Positions 31,694-40,101 of a stretch of DNA of 64,000 nt are shown here, piece after piece. Numbering within the stretch: position 1 is the first letter of the stretch; each line of letters begins with the position of its first letter. The stretch covers positions 6,510,001 to 6,574,000 of the forward strand of contig NZ_CP036287.1 in NCBI RefSeq assembly GCF_007748095.1, given 5' to 3'. This DNA is from Engelhardtia mirabilis (GTDB taxonomy: Bacteria > Planctomycetota > UBA1135 > GCA-002686595). The position numbers and the translations under genes are program-made. Under the pieces are notes generated by a model. The model searched no databases. It saw nothing but the letters and a program-made list of their open reading frames with translations, and was not told where the DNA came from.

Positions 31694-32752
31694 TCAGCGC
31701 ACGGGCCGGCGCAACTGACCGGGCAGGGGCGCGGAGTCCAGGCTGCGCAGGAAGGCCTCGAGGTCGGCGATCTCGCGCTCGGACATGGGCACGGCCTTGA
31801 GGGTCACGCCCCGGGCGCGGGCCTCGACCGTGTTGCCCACCGACTCCGAGTAGAAGCGCAGCACCTCGCGCAGGTCGGCGAAGCGGCCGTCGTGCATGTA
31901 CGGCGCGGTGCGCGCCACGTCGCGCAGGGAGGGCGTTCGCACCAGGCCCGGGTTGGTCTCGCGTTGGCCCGCTTCGAGCTTGGCGAGGGGGTCGTCGGGG
32001 TCCAGGCCGAAGGCCATCTCGGGCAGGTCCGGCAGGCCTTGGTCGCGCACCTTGCCGTCGCTGAAGTTCGGGCCGCCGTGGCAACGGTTGCAGGCGGCCC
32101 GGCCGTGGAAGAGCTCGAAGCCGCGGCGGGCGTCCGCCGCCAGGATCGAGCGCGACTGGTCGGCGGCGGCCTCGTCGAAGCGCGAGGGCCCGCCCTCCAA
32201 CTGGCGCAGGTAGGCGGCCAGTGCGCGGCCGAGCTCATCGAGGGTGCGGCGCATCTCGTCGCGACCGTCGGCCTTGGGCGGGTTCCCGAACAGCGATCGG
32301 TGCTGTTCCGCCAGGGCCGCGGACTGGGCCACGAAGCGTAGGGTCGACGGCAGCGATCCACCCAGCACGTCCTCGTCGCCGAAGCCGTGCAGGCAGGCCT
32401 GCTCCAGGCTGTCGACCTCGCCGGACCACATCCAACTCGTGCGCCGCGCGACCCCCACGAGGGGCGGCACGTCCCGCGGCCCGAAGCCGCGCGTGTCGAT
32501 CGCCGCAGCACCCGAGAAGGCGCGGTCGGGGCGGTGGCAACTGGCGCAGGAGCGGCGCTGGTCGAAGGACAGGCCGGTGGTGAAGAACAGCGACTGGCCG
32601 TAGGCCGCCAGGTCGGGGTTGCCAGCGAGGGAGTCTGACGAGGCCGGCGCGGGCGGCAGGGGCGAGAAGCCCTCGGCGTTCGGCAGGGCCGGGCCACGGG
32701 GAGTGCAGGCGGCCAGGGGCGCGACCAGCGCCAGGGTCACCAGGGCCTTCAC
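31694..32752 (-). CDS. Di-haem cytochrome c peroxidase (MauG/CcpA-like), lipoprotein
   Basis: Predicted 352-residue exported di-haem enzyme that would reduce peroxide with electrons from cytochrome c, or carry out a MauG-type oxidation. The GTG at 32752 gives a signal peptide with lipobox PLAAC (Cys16). Two c-type haem sites are present: CASCH at 69-73 and CNRCH at 221-225. The family features RAFSGAAAIDTRGF, PPLVGVARR and the C-terminal TPSLRDVARTAPYMHDGRFADL with a distal Met/His region are visible. The start overlaps the stop of the NHL gene as GTGA, so the two are translationally coupled. The long frame upstream of the start is not part of this protein. Confidence 0.88.
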   Translation of the reverse strand: MKALVTLALVAPLAACTPRGPALPNAEGFSPLPPAPASSDSLAGNPDLAAYGQSLFFTTGLSFDQRRSCASCHRPDRAFSGAAAIDTRGFGPRDVPPLVGVARRTSWMWSGEVDSLEQACLHGFGDEDVLGGSLPSTLRFVAQSAALAEQHRSLFGNPPKADGRDEMRRTLDELGRALAAYLRQLEGGPSRFDEAAADQSRSILAADARRGFELFHGRAACNRCHGGPNFSDGKVRDQGLPDLPEMAFGLDPDDPLAKLEAGQRETNPGLVRTPSLRDVARTAPYMHDGRFADLREVLRFYSESVGNTVEARARGVTLKAVPMSEREIADLEAFLRSLDSAPLPGQLRRPVR

Positions 32753-34665
32753 TGACCGCCCTCGCCGGACCCTTCGCCCGCGCCGCCCCCGGCCTTGGGC
32801 ACCAGCTCGTCCAGATAGGCGCGCGGCCCACTGGCGCCCACCAGGCGGCCGTCGGCCTCGACGATGGTCAGCAGGTGGTTGCCGAAGTCGATCACGACCA
32901 GCCGTCCCTCTTGGCCGAGGGCCACGCCGCGGGGCTCGCGGAACTTCGCCACGCCGGCGCCCATTCCTCGGCCCAGGCTGCCGGCTTCGGCGAAGCCACC
33001 GTCCTCGCGCGGGGTGAAGATCCGCAGGGCGCGTTGCACGCGATCGGTGACCAAGAGTCGCCCCTGCGCGTCGAATGCGATTCCGCCCGGATCCACGTCG
33101 TCGATGCGCGCGACGAGGACGCCGTCCGCATCGACGATCAACACCGCGCGCTCGCCCTGGTCGGCGAGGGCCAAGCGCCCCGACTTGTCCAGGGCCAGGT
33201 CGACGCCGCGCCGGGGCGCGGGGACCCTCTCGCCCGACAGGGTGCGCGCGCTGCCCCAGTCGGCCGCCACCTCGATCACCCGGCGCCCGGCCGCGTCCAT
33301 CACCAGCACGCGACCGTCGGGCGCCAGGGCCAGGGCGTCGGCGCTGGCCAGGTCCGGCACCAGGCCGGTCAGGTCGATCGAGCGGGCGAAGGCCGCCAGG
33401 CGCCGGTCCATGCGCGGGCCGTCCTCGCCCAGGGCTCCCACCTGGAACTCGGACAGACGCCGGTCGCGACCGTCGAGGGCCAACAGGCGCTCGCCGTCGG
33501 CGGACAGGGCCACGTCGACCAGGCCGCGGAACTGCCCCGGCCGATCGCCGAAGCCGCCGGCGCGGCAGACCAGAATCGGCGTGCCGCTGCGCGAGCCCAG
33601 GTCGTGCAGGTGCACCTCTTGGGTCTCGGGCTCGATCGTCGCCACCAGTCGCCCGGCGGCGGCGACCACCGGACCCACGTGACCGGAGCTGTCGGCGCCC
33701 AGGGTCGCCGGATCGGTGCGGTAGAGCTCCGGCGGCCCGACCGCCGGGCCGAAGTACTGCACGCGCCCGGCGAAGGCCTCGGCCACCACGGCAGCGAGGC
33801 CGTTCTCGAGCATCGCGACGGCGCCCGGGTAATGCAGGTGCCCGTCGCCCTGGCCCGGCGCGAGGGCGTGCTTGCCCCACTCGTAGAGCAGCTCGCCACC
33901 GGGCGTGAAGACCTGCACGCGGTGGTTGTCGCTGTCGGCCACGTAGAGGCGACCGCCTACGAAATCCAGGCCGCTGGGGCGTGAGAACTGACCTGGGAAG
34001 TGCCCGAAGCCGCCGAAGCGCAGGCGTTCGGCGCCCTCGGCGTCGTAGACCACGACCTCGTGCAGACCCGCGTCGGCGACGGCCGCCGAGCCCTCGTCGT
34101 CCAGGAAGCACAGGTCGATCGGGTCCAACAGGCCGCCGGCCGCGAGGGGTCCGCCGAGGCCCAGGAAGCGGGCCTGGCCCTCTTCGATCACCACCACCCG
34201 GCGGTTGCCGCGGTCGCACAGGCCCAGGCGGCCGGCCCGCGCGTCGAGGCCCTCCGGCCAGCGCAGGCCCAGGTCCACCGCGCCGCCGAGTCCGACCTCC
34301 ACCCGCTCGAACTCGCCCCCGGCCGAGAAGCGCACCACGCGGTCGTTCTCGGTGTCGGACACGAGCAGGTCCCCGCCCGTGTCGATCGCCAGGCCGCGGG
34401 GAAAGCGCAGCTCGCCGGCCCCGTCGCCGAAGCTGCCCGCCGAGCCGATGCGGCCCGCCCTCGCCTCGAAGTGCGAGACGCGGTGGCCGTCGCTCTCGAG
34501 CACCCAGAGCGATCCATCCGGCAACAGCTCCACGTCCATCGGGGCGCGCAGGTTCGGGTAGGCGCGCACGAACGGTCCCAGGCGGCCCTCGGGCGCGGGC
34601 GGCGGACCATCCTTCGACTCGCCTGCCTGGGCCACGGCGAGCAACAGCAGAGCGCTGGCGATCAT
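32749..34665 (-). CDS. NHL-repeat beta-propeller protein, exported
   Basis: Exported 638-residue protein with a short signal peptide (MIASALLLLAVAQAGES). It is built from NHL-type repeats in the form PxGLAxDxxGxLLVxDxxNxRVxxF: examples are LRFPRGLAIDTGGDLLVSDT, FSRPSGLDFVGGRLYVADSD with HRVQVF, and FREPRGVALGQEGRLVVIDF with GNHLLTIVE. About ten repeats suggest one or two propellers. Such proteins mediate binding or, in some families, lyase activity; nothing catalytic is visible. The stop overlaps the start of the di-haem peroxidase, so the two products may work together in the periplasm, perhaps with the propeller as a partner. The last 25 residues are glycine-rich. Confidence 0.85.
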   Translation of the reverse strand: MIASALLLLAVAQAGESKDGPPPAPEGRLGPFVRAYPNLRAPMDVELLPDGSLWVLESDGHRVSHFEARAGRIGSAGSFGDGAGELRFPRGLAIDTGGDLLVSDTENDRVVRFSAGGEFERVEVGLGGAVDLGLRWPEGLDARAGRLGLCDRGNRRVVVIEEGQARFLGLGGPLAAGGLLDPIDLCFLDDEGSAAVADAGLHEVVVYDAEGAERLRFGGFGHFPGQFSRPSGLDFVGGRLYVADSDNHRVQVFTPGGELLYEWGKHALAPGQGDGHLHYPGAVAMLENGLAAVVAEAFAGRVQYFGPAVGPPELYRTDPATLGADSSGHVGPVVAAAGRLVATIEPETQEVHLHDLGSRSGTPILVCRAGGFGDRPGQFRGLVDVALSADGERLLALDGRDRRLSEFQVGALGEDGPRMDRRLAAFARSIDLTGLVPDLASADALALAPDGRVLVMDAAGRRVIEVAADWGSARTLSGERVPAPRRGVDLALDKSGRLALADQGERAVLIVDADGVLVARIDDVDPGGIAFDAQGRLLVTDRVQRALRIFTPREDGGFAEAGSLGRGMGAGVAKFREPRGVALGQEGRLVVIDFGNHLLTIVEADGRLVGASGPRAYLDELVPKAGGGAGEGSGEGGQ

Positions 34666-34815
34666 GGGCGGATGCTAACCGGGATCGTCGGACCGTCTCC
34701 GCCCGCGAGAAGGGTCGGTCGCGCGACTGAACGAATCGCCCTGGGCCTCAGGACTCGGGCGCTCGGCGGCCGAACCAAGGAGGAGGTCGGCGCGACCCTT
34801 GCCGCCGACACCGCG

Positions 34816-35112
34816 ATGCGCCCGAGCACCAACAGTCCGAACCGACGCCCCCTGGCCTTCCTGTGCCCGCGGCGGGTCAGCCCGGACCAGAGCACCCGCT
34901 GGCGGCGCGCCGGGTCCGTGGCCACCGGGGTGCCGCTGATCCTGGTCGGGGTGCTGTTGATCCCCACGCCCCTGCCCGGGGCGGTGCTGATCGCGACGGG
35001 GCTGGCAGCCATGAGCCGACACTTCCGCGCCGTGCGGCGGCTGACGATCTCGATCCAGTGGCACGTGCGCGCCTGGCGCCAGCGCCGCGATCCGGTCGCG
35101 AGCTCGGGCTGA
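34816..35112 (+). CDS. Small two-TM protein, PGPGW-like
   Basis: Predicted 98-residue membrane protein. The N-terminus is basic (MRPSTNSPNRRPLAF), then RRAGSVATGVPLILVGVLLI forms a membrane segment, PTPLPG a turn, and AVLIATGLAAMSRHFRAVRR a second segment followed by a positively charged tail. The GVPLILVGVLLIPTPLPGAVLI layout resembles the putative transmembrane PGPGW family, with PTPLPG in place of PGPG. The start ATG at 34816 is the first suitable one in the frame. The tail includes the glycosyltransferase promoter region; the next gene begins 72 bp downstream. Confidence 0.6.
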   Translation: MRPSTNSPNRRPLAFLCPRRVSPDQSTRWRRAGSVATGVPLILVGVLLIPTPLPGAVLIATGLAAMSRHFRAVRRLTISIQWHVRAWRQRRDPVASSG

Positions 35113-35184
35113 GACCGGGGCCGGCCCCCGAAACGGCGTCGTAGCCCTCGGACGGGCCCACCCATCCGCGTAACCTGCCCGCCC

Positions 35185-36366
35185 GTGCGGATCCTGTTCC
35201 TCTCCCAGCGGGTCCCCTATCCGCCCAACCGCGGGGACAAGATCACCACCTGGCGCATCGTCGAGCGGCTGGCCCGACGGCACGAGGTGCGCGTGGTGGC
35301 CTTCGCCCACGACGAGGACGACGAGCGCGCGGCCAAGGCCCTGGTGGCCAAGGGCATCCCCACCACGGCGGTCCCCCTGGGTTCGTCCATGCAGCAGAAG
35401 CTGCGCGCCCTGCCGCTCTTGGCGACGACCAAGCCCCTGACCCTGGGCTACTACGGCTCGCGCGAGCTCCAGGCTGCGGTCGACGAAGAGGCCGGCTCGG
35501 CGGACCTCGCCTACGCCTACTCCTCGTCCATGGGCGCGTTCCTGCTGCCGCACCCAGAGCTGCCCTGGATCATGCATATGGCCGAGCTCGACTCGGACAA
35601 GTGGCGCCAGTACGCGGCGCGCGAGCGCTGGCCCATGTCCTGGGTCTACGCCCGCGAGTGCCGGACCCTCGAGCACTTCGAGCGGCGCGTGGCCGCCGCC
35701 GCGCGCACCAACGTCTTCTGCACGCCGCTCGAGCGACGCATCTTCGACGAACGCATGCCCGGCAACGCCTCCGCGGTGCTCCGCAACGGCGTGGACCTCG
35801 CGCGCTTCACACCGGCGCCCGAGCGCGCCGAGCCGGACCACTGCGTGTTCGTCGGGGTGATGGACTACCTGCCCAACGTGGACGGGTGCCTGTGGTTCGC
35901 GCGCGAGGTCTGGCCGCGGGTGCGCGCCCAGCGTCCCGAGGCGCGCTTCACCATCGTCGGCTCGAAGCCCACGGGCGAGGTCACGGCCCTGGGCCAGTTG
36001 CCGGGCATCGAGGTCACTGGCTTCGTGGACGAGCCCCGCGACTACCTCGAGCGCGCCGCCCTCTCGGTGGCGCCCCTGCGGATCGCGCGGGGCATCCAGA
36101 ACAAGGTGCTCGAAGCCCTGGCCATGGGCCTGCCCACGGTCGGCACCACCTGCGCCACCCAGGGCGTGGAGGGCATCGCCGGCCGGCACTTCGTGGTCGC
36201 CGACGAGGCCGAGCCCTTCGCCCGCGAGGTCGTGCGGTTGCTCGACGATCGCGAGGCCGCCAGCGCACTGGGCCAGGCGGCGCGGGCCTTCGCCCTAGCC
36301 AACTACGACTGGGAGCGGGTGCTCGACGTGCTCGACCAGATGGTCGAGGCCGCCGGCGAGCGCTGA
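35185..36366 (+). CDS. Glycosyltransferase, PEP-CTERM/XrtA-associated (TIGR03087-like)
   Basis: Predicted 393-residue GT-B-fold glycosyltransferase, starting with the GTG at 35185. The opening MRILFLSQRVPYPPNRGDKI is the signature of the TIGR03087 family, which is usually found with the XrtA/PEP-CTERM exopolysaccharide system. The central region has WIMHMAELDSDKWRQYA and the C-terminal Rossmann half shows FVGVMDYLPNVDG, TIVGSKPTGEV and the nucleotide-sugar site SVAPLRIARGIQNKVLEALAMG (kept here as blocks SVAPLRIARG and IQNKVLEALAMGLP). It would transfer a sugar onto an exopolysaccharide intermediate. No other EPS or exosortase gene is adjacent in this window. Convergent with the PQQ-dehydrogenase-like gene, 30 bp away. 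Confidence 0.88.
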   Translation: MRILFLSQRVPYPPNRGDKITTWRIVERLARRHEVRVVAFAHDEDDERAAKALVAKGIPTTAVPLGSSMQQKLRALPLLATTKPLTLGYYGSRELQAAVDEEAGSADLAYAYSSSMGAFLLPHPELPWIMHMAELDSDKWRQYAARERWPMSWVYARECRTLEHFERRVAAAARTNVFCTPLERRIFDERMPGNASAVLRNGVDLARFTPAPERAEPDHCVFVGVMDYLPNVDGCLWFAREVWPRVRAQRPEARFTIVGSKPTGEVTALGQLPGIEVTGFVDEPRDYLERAALSVAPLRIARGIQNKVLEALAMGLPTVGTTCATQGVEGIAGRHFVVADEAEPFAREVVRLLDDREAASALGQAARAFALANYDWERVLDVLDQMVEAAGER

Positions 36367-36396
36367 GGCGCCCGCCGGGTCCCGGTGCTCCCCGAC

Positions 36397-39300
36397 CTAC
36401 TGGCAGGCGCGCATCTGCAGACCGGTCGAGTAGCGCACGCCGCCCCAGACCGAGGGGGCGTAGCGGCCCGCCTGCATGAACAACGAGATGCCGGCGAAGG
36501 CCGGGATGTCGGGCAGGGTCACCAACCAGTCCGACTCCCCGGCCGCGTCGAACACCAGGGGTGCCACGGCCGGCGAGGTGGGGTCGACCAACAGCAGCCC
36601 GAAGGACAGGGGGATGTAGGCCGAGGCGGTGGAGATCATCATCAGCCCCACCGCGGTCTCGGGCAGGTCGGCGTCGCTGACCTCCATCAGGATCGGGTAG
36701 CCCGGGATCGGAGGCGTGTTGGCGCGCAGGTCCATGGTCAGCCAGAGCTCGGACGGGCTGCCGTAGCTCGTCCAACCGCAGACGGTCTCGTCGAACCAGG
36801 GGCCAAAGGCGCGCAGCTCGGCCGCGGTCACGAAGGCGTCGGTGCCGCCGGGCGTGCCGCCGATCCGCACCTTGCGCGCAACGACCGGGTCGAAGGCGAT
36901 CGAGAAGGTCTCGTAGGAGAGCCCGCCGCCGGGGGTCGGCGCGCCGGGATCCGAGAACAGGCCGGTGACCGGCGTCCAGGGACCGCCGGGGTCGAGTTGG
37001 GTGCGCACGTGAAGGTCCTCGAACCACCCCCCACCGGGGAAGTGCAGGCCCTCCTGGAACAGCAGTGACTCGATCGTCTGGGGCTCGTCGAAGGCGTAGC
37101 CGAGCCAGTCCTCGCCGGCCTGGTCGCCGTTGTGGAAGGTCGAGAACTGGGCCCATTCGCTGGTCGAGCCCACCTGGGGCATGGTCCCGTTGCGCAGGAG
37201 CTCCACGTCGGGGTTGCCGAGGCCGAGGCTGCCGGGCGGGACGAGTTCGTCCACCAAGAGCTCGATCGAGCCGAGGTCCGACAGGTCGCGCCGCTCCAAC
37301 TGGTAGGCGGCCGAGGTGATCATCCCGGCGCGCAGCTCGGAGCAGGTGATGTAGCCCAGCGTCCCGCCGGGCGTGCCGCGCAGGCGGATGCCGTCGCCGT
37401 ACTGGGGTGTGAAGTGGAAGGTGAAGGTCTCGAAGTCGTCGCCGGGGGCTCCGGCCGGGTACTCGGGCACCGTCACCAGGCCGTCGACCGCGGCCCAGCG
37501 GCCGCCGCTCAGGATCTCGACGTCGACGTCCTCGAACCAACCGCCGCTCGGGTCCGCGGGCCCCTCGGTGAAGGTCAACGAGACGAAGCGCGCGTAGGGC
37601 TCGGGGCGCGAGGGGATCACCATGCCGATCCAGTCGTCGCCGCCTTGGTCGCCGCCGTGCTCGGTGGAGAAGTAGTCCCCGGACGCCGCCGCGGGCTGGG
37701 GCACGACGCCGTCGCGCACCACCTCGGTGTCGGGGTTGCCGGCGCCCTGGGGCATGGGCGGGCTGAGCTCGTCGAGGCGCGAGACCAACTGCGCCGTGCC
37801 GATCGGATCGAGCAGGGTGTCGGAGGGGAAGTACCAGGCGCGGTCGGTGACCTTGGCTCCGTCGAGCTTGGTCGCGGTCAACAGCACCTCGTAGAAGACG
37901 ATCTCGACTCCGCCACCGTGGGGATCGAGGTTGGCGGTGGTCGAGGTGGCGCTGGGCCCGGTGGTGATGTCGCCGTAGACGTCCGGGTGCACGTGCACGT
38001 TGTGGTGCAGGTCCACCTGCCAGGCGAACTCCAGGTCGCCGCCGCCGGAGTCCGAGCCGATCCCGAACAGATCCAGCGAGGTGGCGTGGGGATCGACAGT
38101 GCTCCCGGTGGGCGGCGAGGTGATCGCCACCTGCGGGGGCACGCTGTCGACCGCGATCAGGACCGACGTCTCGTCGAACAGACCCGACGGATCGGTCACC
38201 CGCAGGAGAGCGTTGTAGATCCCGCTGGCGGTGTAGGTGTGAGAGATCGTCGGCACGCTGGTCTGCTGCTCGGGGCTGCCGTCGTCGAAGTTCCAGGTGT
38301 AGGCCAAGGCCTGGCCCTCGGGGTCGTTCGAGGCGGATGCGTCGAATTGCACCGTGTGCGGCGACGTACCCGTGGCCGCGTCCACCGTCAGCACCGCCGC
38401 AGGCGAGAGGTTCTCGCCGTAGCGCAGGTGCACGATGTGGCCGTCGCCCCAGGTCGTGCCCATGTCCAGGTAGTAGATGTCGCCGCTGATCGGGTGCACG
38501 GCGATGTCGACCAGGAGGTCCACCGCGTTGTTGAAATCGCGCACGGCCACCGGGTTGCCCGCGGCGTCGAGCTCGAGCGTCATCAACTTGTCGCTGGCGT
38601 AGTCGCCGAAGAACAACAGGCCGTCGTACTCCGGCGGGTAGCTGCCTCCCGGGTAGACCGCGCCGCCGATGGAGCAGGCGCCGACCAGCGAGGTCGTCGG
38701 CTGGCCGTCCGTGCCCAGGAAGATTCCCGCCGGGAAGGTCTGCGCCCCATCGAGGTGGTGCCAGGCCACGATCGGATCGGTGGGGATCCCGACCTTCGGC
38801 GAGGTGCAGTCGAGGTAGCCGAAGGGGTTGGGGTTGACGGGCGGCAGCTCGACGAAGTCCCCGGCCGGCTTGTCGCCCTCGCGGCAGGGCCAGCCGAAGT
38901 TGAGGCCCGGGGCGTCGACGTAGTTGAGCTCCTCGAAGCGGAAGGAGCCCACGTCGCCGACGATCAAGGTGCCCGGGTCACCCGCGGCCGGGTCCGTGGA
39001 GCCGGTGCCGGGCACCAGGGCGAAGCGGTAGGGATTGCGCAGGCCCAGGGCCCAGATGCGCGAGGGGTTGCTTGTGGGATCGCCGTCGAAGAAGGGGTTG
39101 GAGGGCAGCCCCGCCCCCGTCTCCGGGTCGATCCGCAGCACCTTGCCCGAGAGCGAACGCAGGTCCTGGGCGCGGAAGGCACCGCAGTCCTGTTCCTTCG
39201 GCAACTGCCCGCGCAGGCCCGTGACCGGGTGGATGAAGTCGTCGTAGGCCGGATCGTCGAAGCCGCCCTGGTCGTTGTAGTCGATGTGCGCCCCGTCCCC

Positions 39301-39921
39301 GTGGCCGATGAAGAGCGTCCCGTCGGGGGCGAAGATCAGCGCACAGGATGCGTGGGCCGTGTGGATCGAGGCGAAGGCATCGGGGGAGGAGCCGTCCGCC
39401 AGGCGCTCGCCGAGCAGGTACTGGACCGCCGCCTTGTCGGCGACGATGTTGCCGCCGACCGTGTCGACCGGGTAGCGCACGAGCACGCCGTGGCCGTACT
39501 TGTCGTCCGCGTTGTACGCGGGATCCGCGCCCAGGGTCGGCGACTCGGTGAAGGCCGCGTAGAGCCAAGCCGTGCTGCCCCCATCGGGGACGAAGCCCGG
39601 GTGCAGGGCGAGGCCCAGGAGGCCGCGCGACGCAGCGTTGTAGACCTCGTCCTGGATGTTCAGGACCGGCGTCGACTGCAGCACCTCGTTCACATAGACG
39701 TAGACCCGCCCGCGCTTCTCGGCCACGAACATGTCGCCCACGGGGCTGAAGGTCAGTTCGACCGGATAGACCAACCCGCCCGGGATGTCCACGCCTTCGA
39801 AGGACGGCGGGAACCCGCCTTCGCCGTCGTGGACGGGAGCCGGACTGAAAGCGCAGTGGCCGATCGGCGCGGCGAGGAGCAAGTGGCCGGACGCAAGGAC
39901 GGCGCAAAGGATCGAGTTCAT
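36397..39921 (-). CDS. Exported PQQ-dependent sugar-dehydrogenase-like protein with PKD and discoidin-like domains
   Basis: Predicted 1174-residue secreted protein. After a signal peptide (MNSILCAVLASGHLLLAAPI) comes a glucose/sorbosone-dehydrogenase six-bladed propeller (about 40-500): DIPGGLVYPVELTFSPVGDM, AEKRGRVYVYVN, RGLLGLALHPGFV, WALGLRNPYRFALVPG and ELNYVDAPGLNFGWPCREG. A PKD domain follows (about 510-600, TSPHTVQFDASASNDPEGQ and YTWNFDDGSPE). Then come two discoidin-like repeats (DWIGMVIPSRPEPYARFVSL; GGWFEDVDVEILSGG; GGWFEDLHVRT). The last 130 residues form the surface domain shared with other proteins here. Sugar oxidation in the periplasm or outside the cell is inferred; PQQ-binding residues were not checked. 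The next minus-strand gene is a paralogue. Confidence 0.85.
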   Translation of the reverse strand: MNSILCAVLASGHLLLAAPIGHCAFSPAPVHDGEGGFPPSFEGVDIPGGLVYPVELTFSPVGDMFVAEKRGRVYVYVNEVLQSTPVLNIQDEVYNAASRGLLGLALHPGFVPDGGSTAWLYAAFTESPTLGADPAYNADDKYGHGVLVRYPVDTVGGNIVADKAAVQYLLGERLADGSSPDAFASIHTAHASCALIFAPDGTLFIGHGDGAHIDYNDQGGFDDPAYDDFIHPVTGLRGQLPKEQDCGAFRAQDLRSLSGKVLRIDPETGAGLPSNPFFDGDPTSNPSRIWALGLRNPYRFALVPGTGSTDPAAGDPGTLIVGDVGSFRFEELNYVDAPGLNFGWPCREGDKPAGDFVELPPVNPNPFGYLDCTSPKVGIPTDPIVAWHHLDGAQTFPAGIFLGTDGQPTTSLVGACSIGGAVYPGGSYPPEYDGLLFFGDYASDKLMTLELDAAGNPVAVRDFNNAVDLLVDIAVHPISGDIYYLDMGTTWGDGHIVHLRYGENLSPAAVLTVDAATGTSPHTVQFDASASNDPEGQALAYTWNFDDGSPEQQTSVPTISHTYTASGIYNALLRVTDPSGLFDETSVLIAVDSVPPQVAITSPPTGSTVDPHATSLDLFGIGSDSGGGDLEFAWQVDLHHNVHVHPDVYGDITTGPSATSTTANLDPHGGGVEIVFYEVLLTATKLDGAKVTDRAWYFPSDTLLDPIGTAQLVSRLDELSPPMPQGAGNPDTEVVRDGVVPQPAAASGDYFSTEHGGDQGGDDWIGMVIPSRPEPYARFVSLTFTEGPADPSGGWFEDVDVEILSGGRWAAVDGLVTVPEYPAGAPGDDFETFTFHFTPQYGDGIRLRGTPGGTLGYITCSELRAGMITSAAYQLERRDLSDLGSIELLVDELVPPGSLGLGNPDVELLRNGTMPQVGSTSEWAQFSTFHNGDQAGEDWLGYAFDEPQTIESLLFQEGLHFPGGGWFEDLHVRTQLDPGGPWTPVTGLFSDPGAPTPGGGLSYETFSIAFDPVVARKVRIGGTPGGTDAFVTAAELRAFGPWFDETVCGWTSYGSPSELWLTMDLRANTPPIPGYPILMEVSDADLPETAVGLMMISTASAYIPLSFGLLLVDPTSPAVAPLVFDAAGESDWLVTLPDIPAFAGISLFMQAGRYAPSVWGGVRYSTGLQMRACQ

Positions 39922-40101
39922 GGTTCGAGTGACCTCGTTAGCGAGCGTGACGCCGGAGTTGGCAAGAGCATCGCGGACGGCAATCGGCGTTACGCGCCGG
40001 TCCGCGACCCGGGCCTCGGGGGAGTCGATCCGGTGTCCTGGATCAGAACACTAGCAGGGGTCCCATCGGCTCGGTGGTCGGCCAAATCGGGCGTCCTACC
40101 A
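39922..40101. other. Spacer between the two PQQ-dehydrogenase-like paralogues
   Basis: The 180 bp between these same-strand genes hold no gene and no strong hairpin that I can see. The promoter of the downstream paralogue (starting at 39921) is probably here. Confidence 0.35.
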
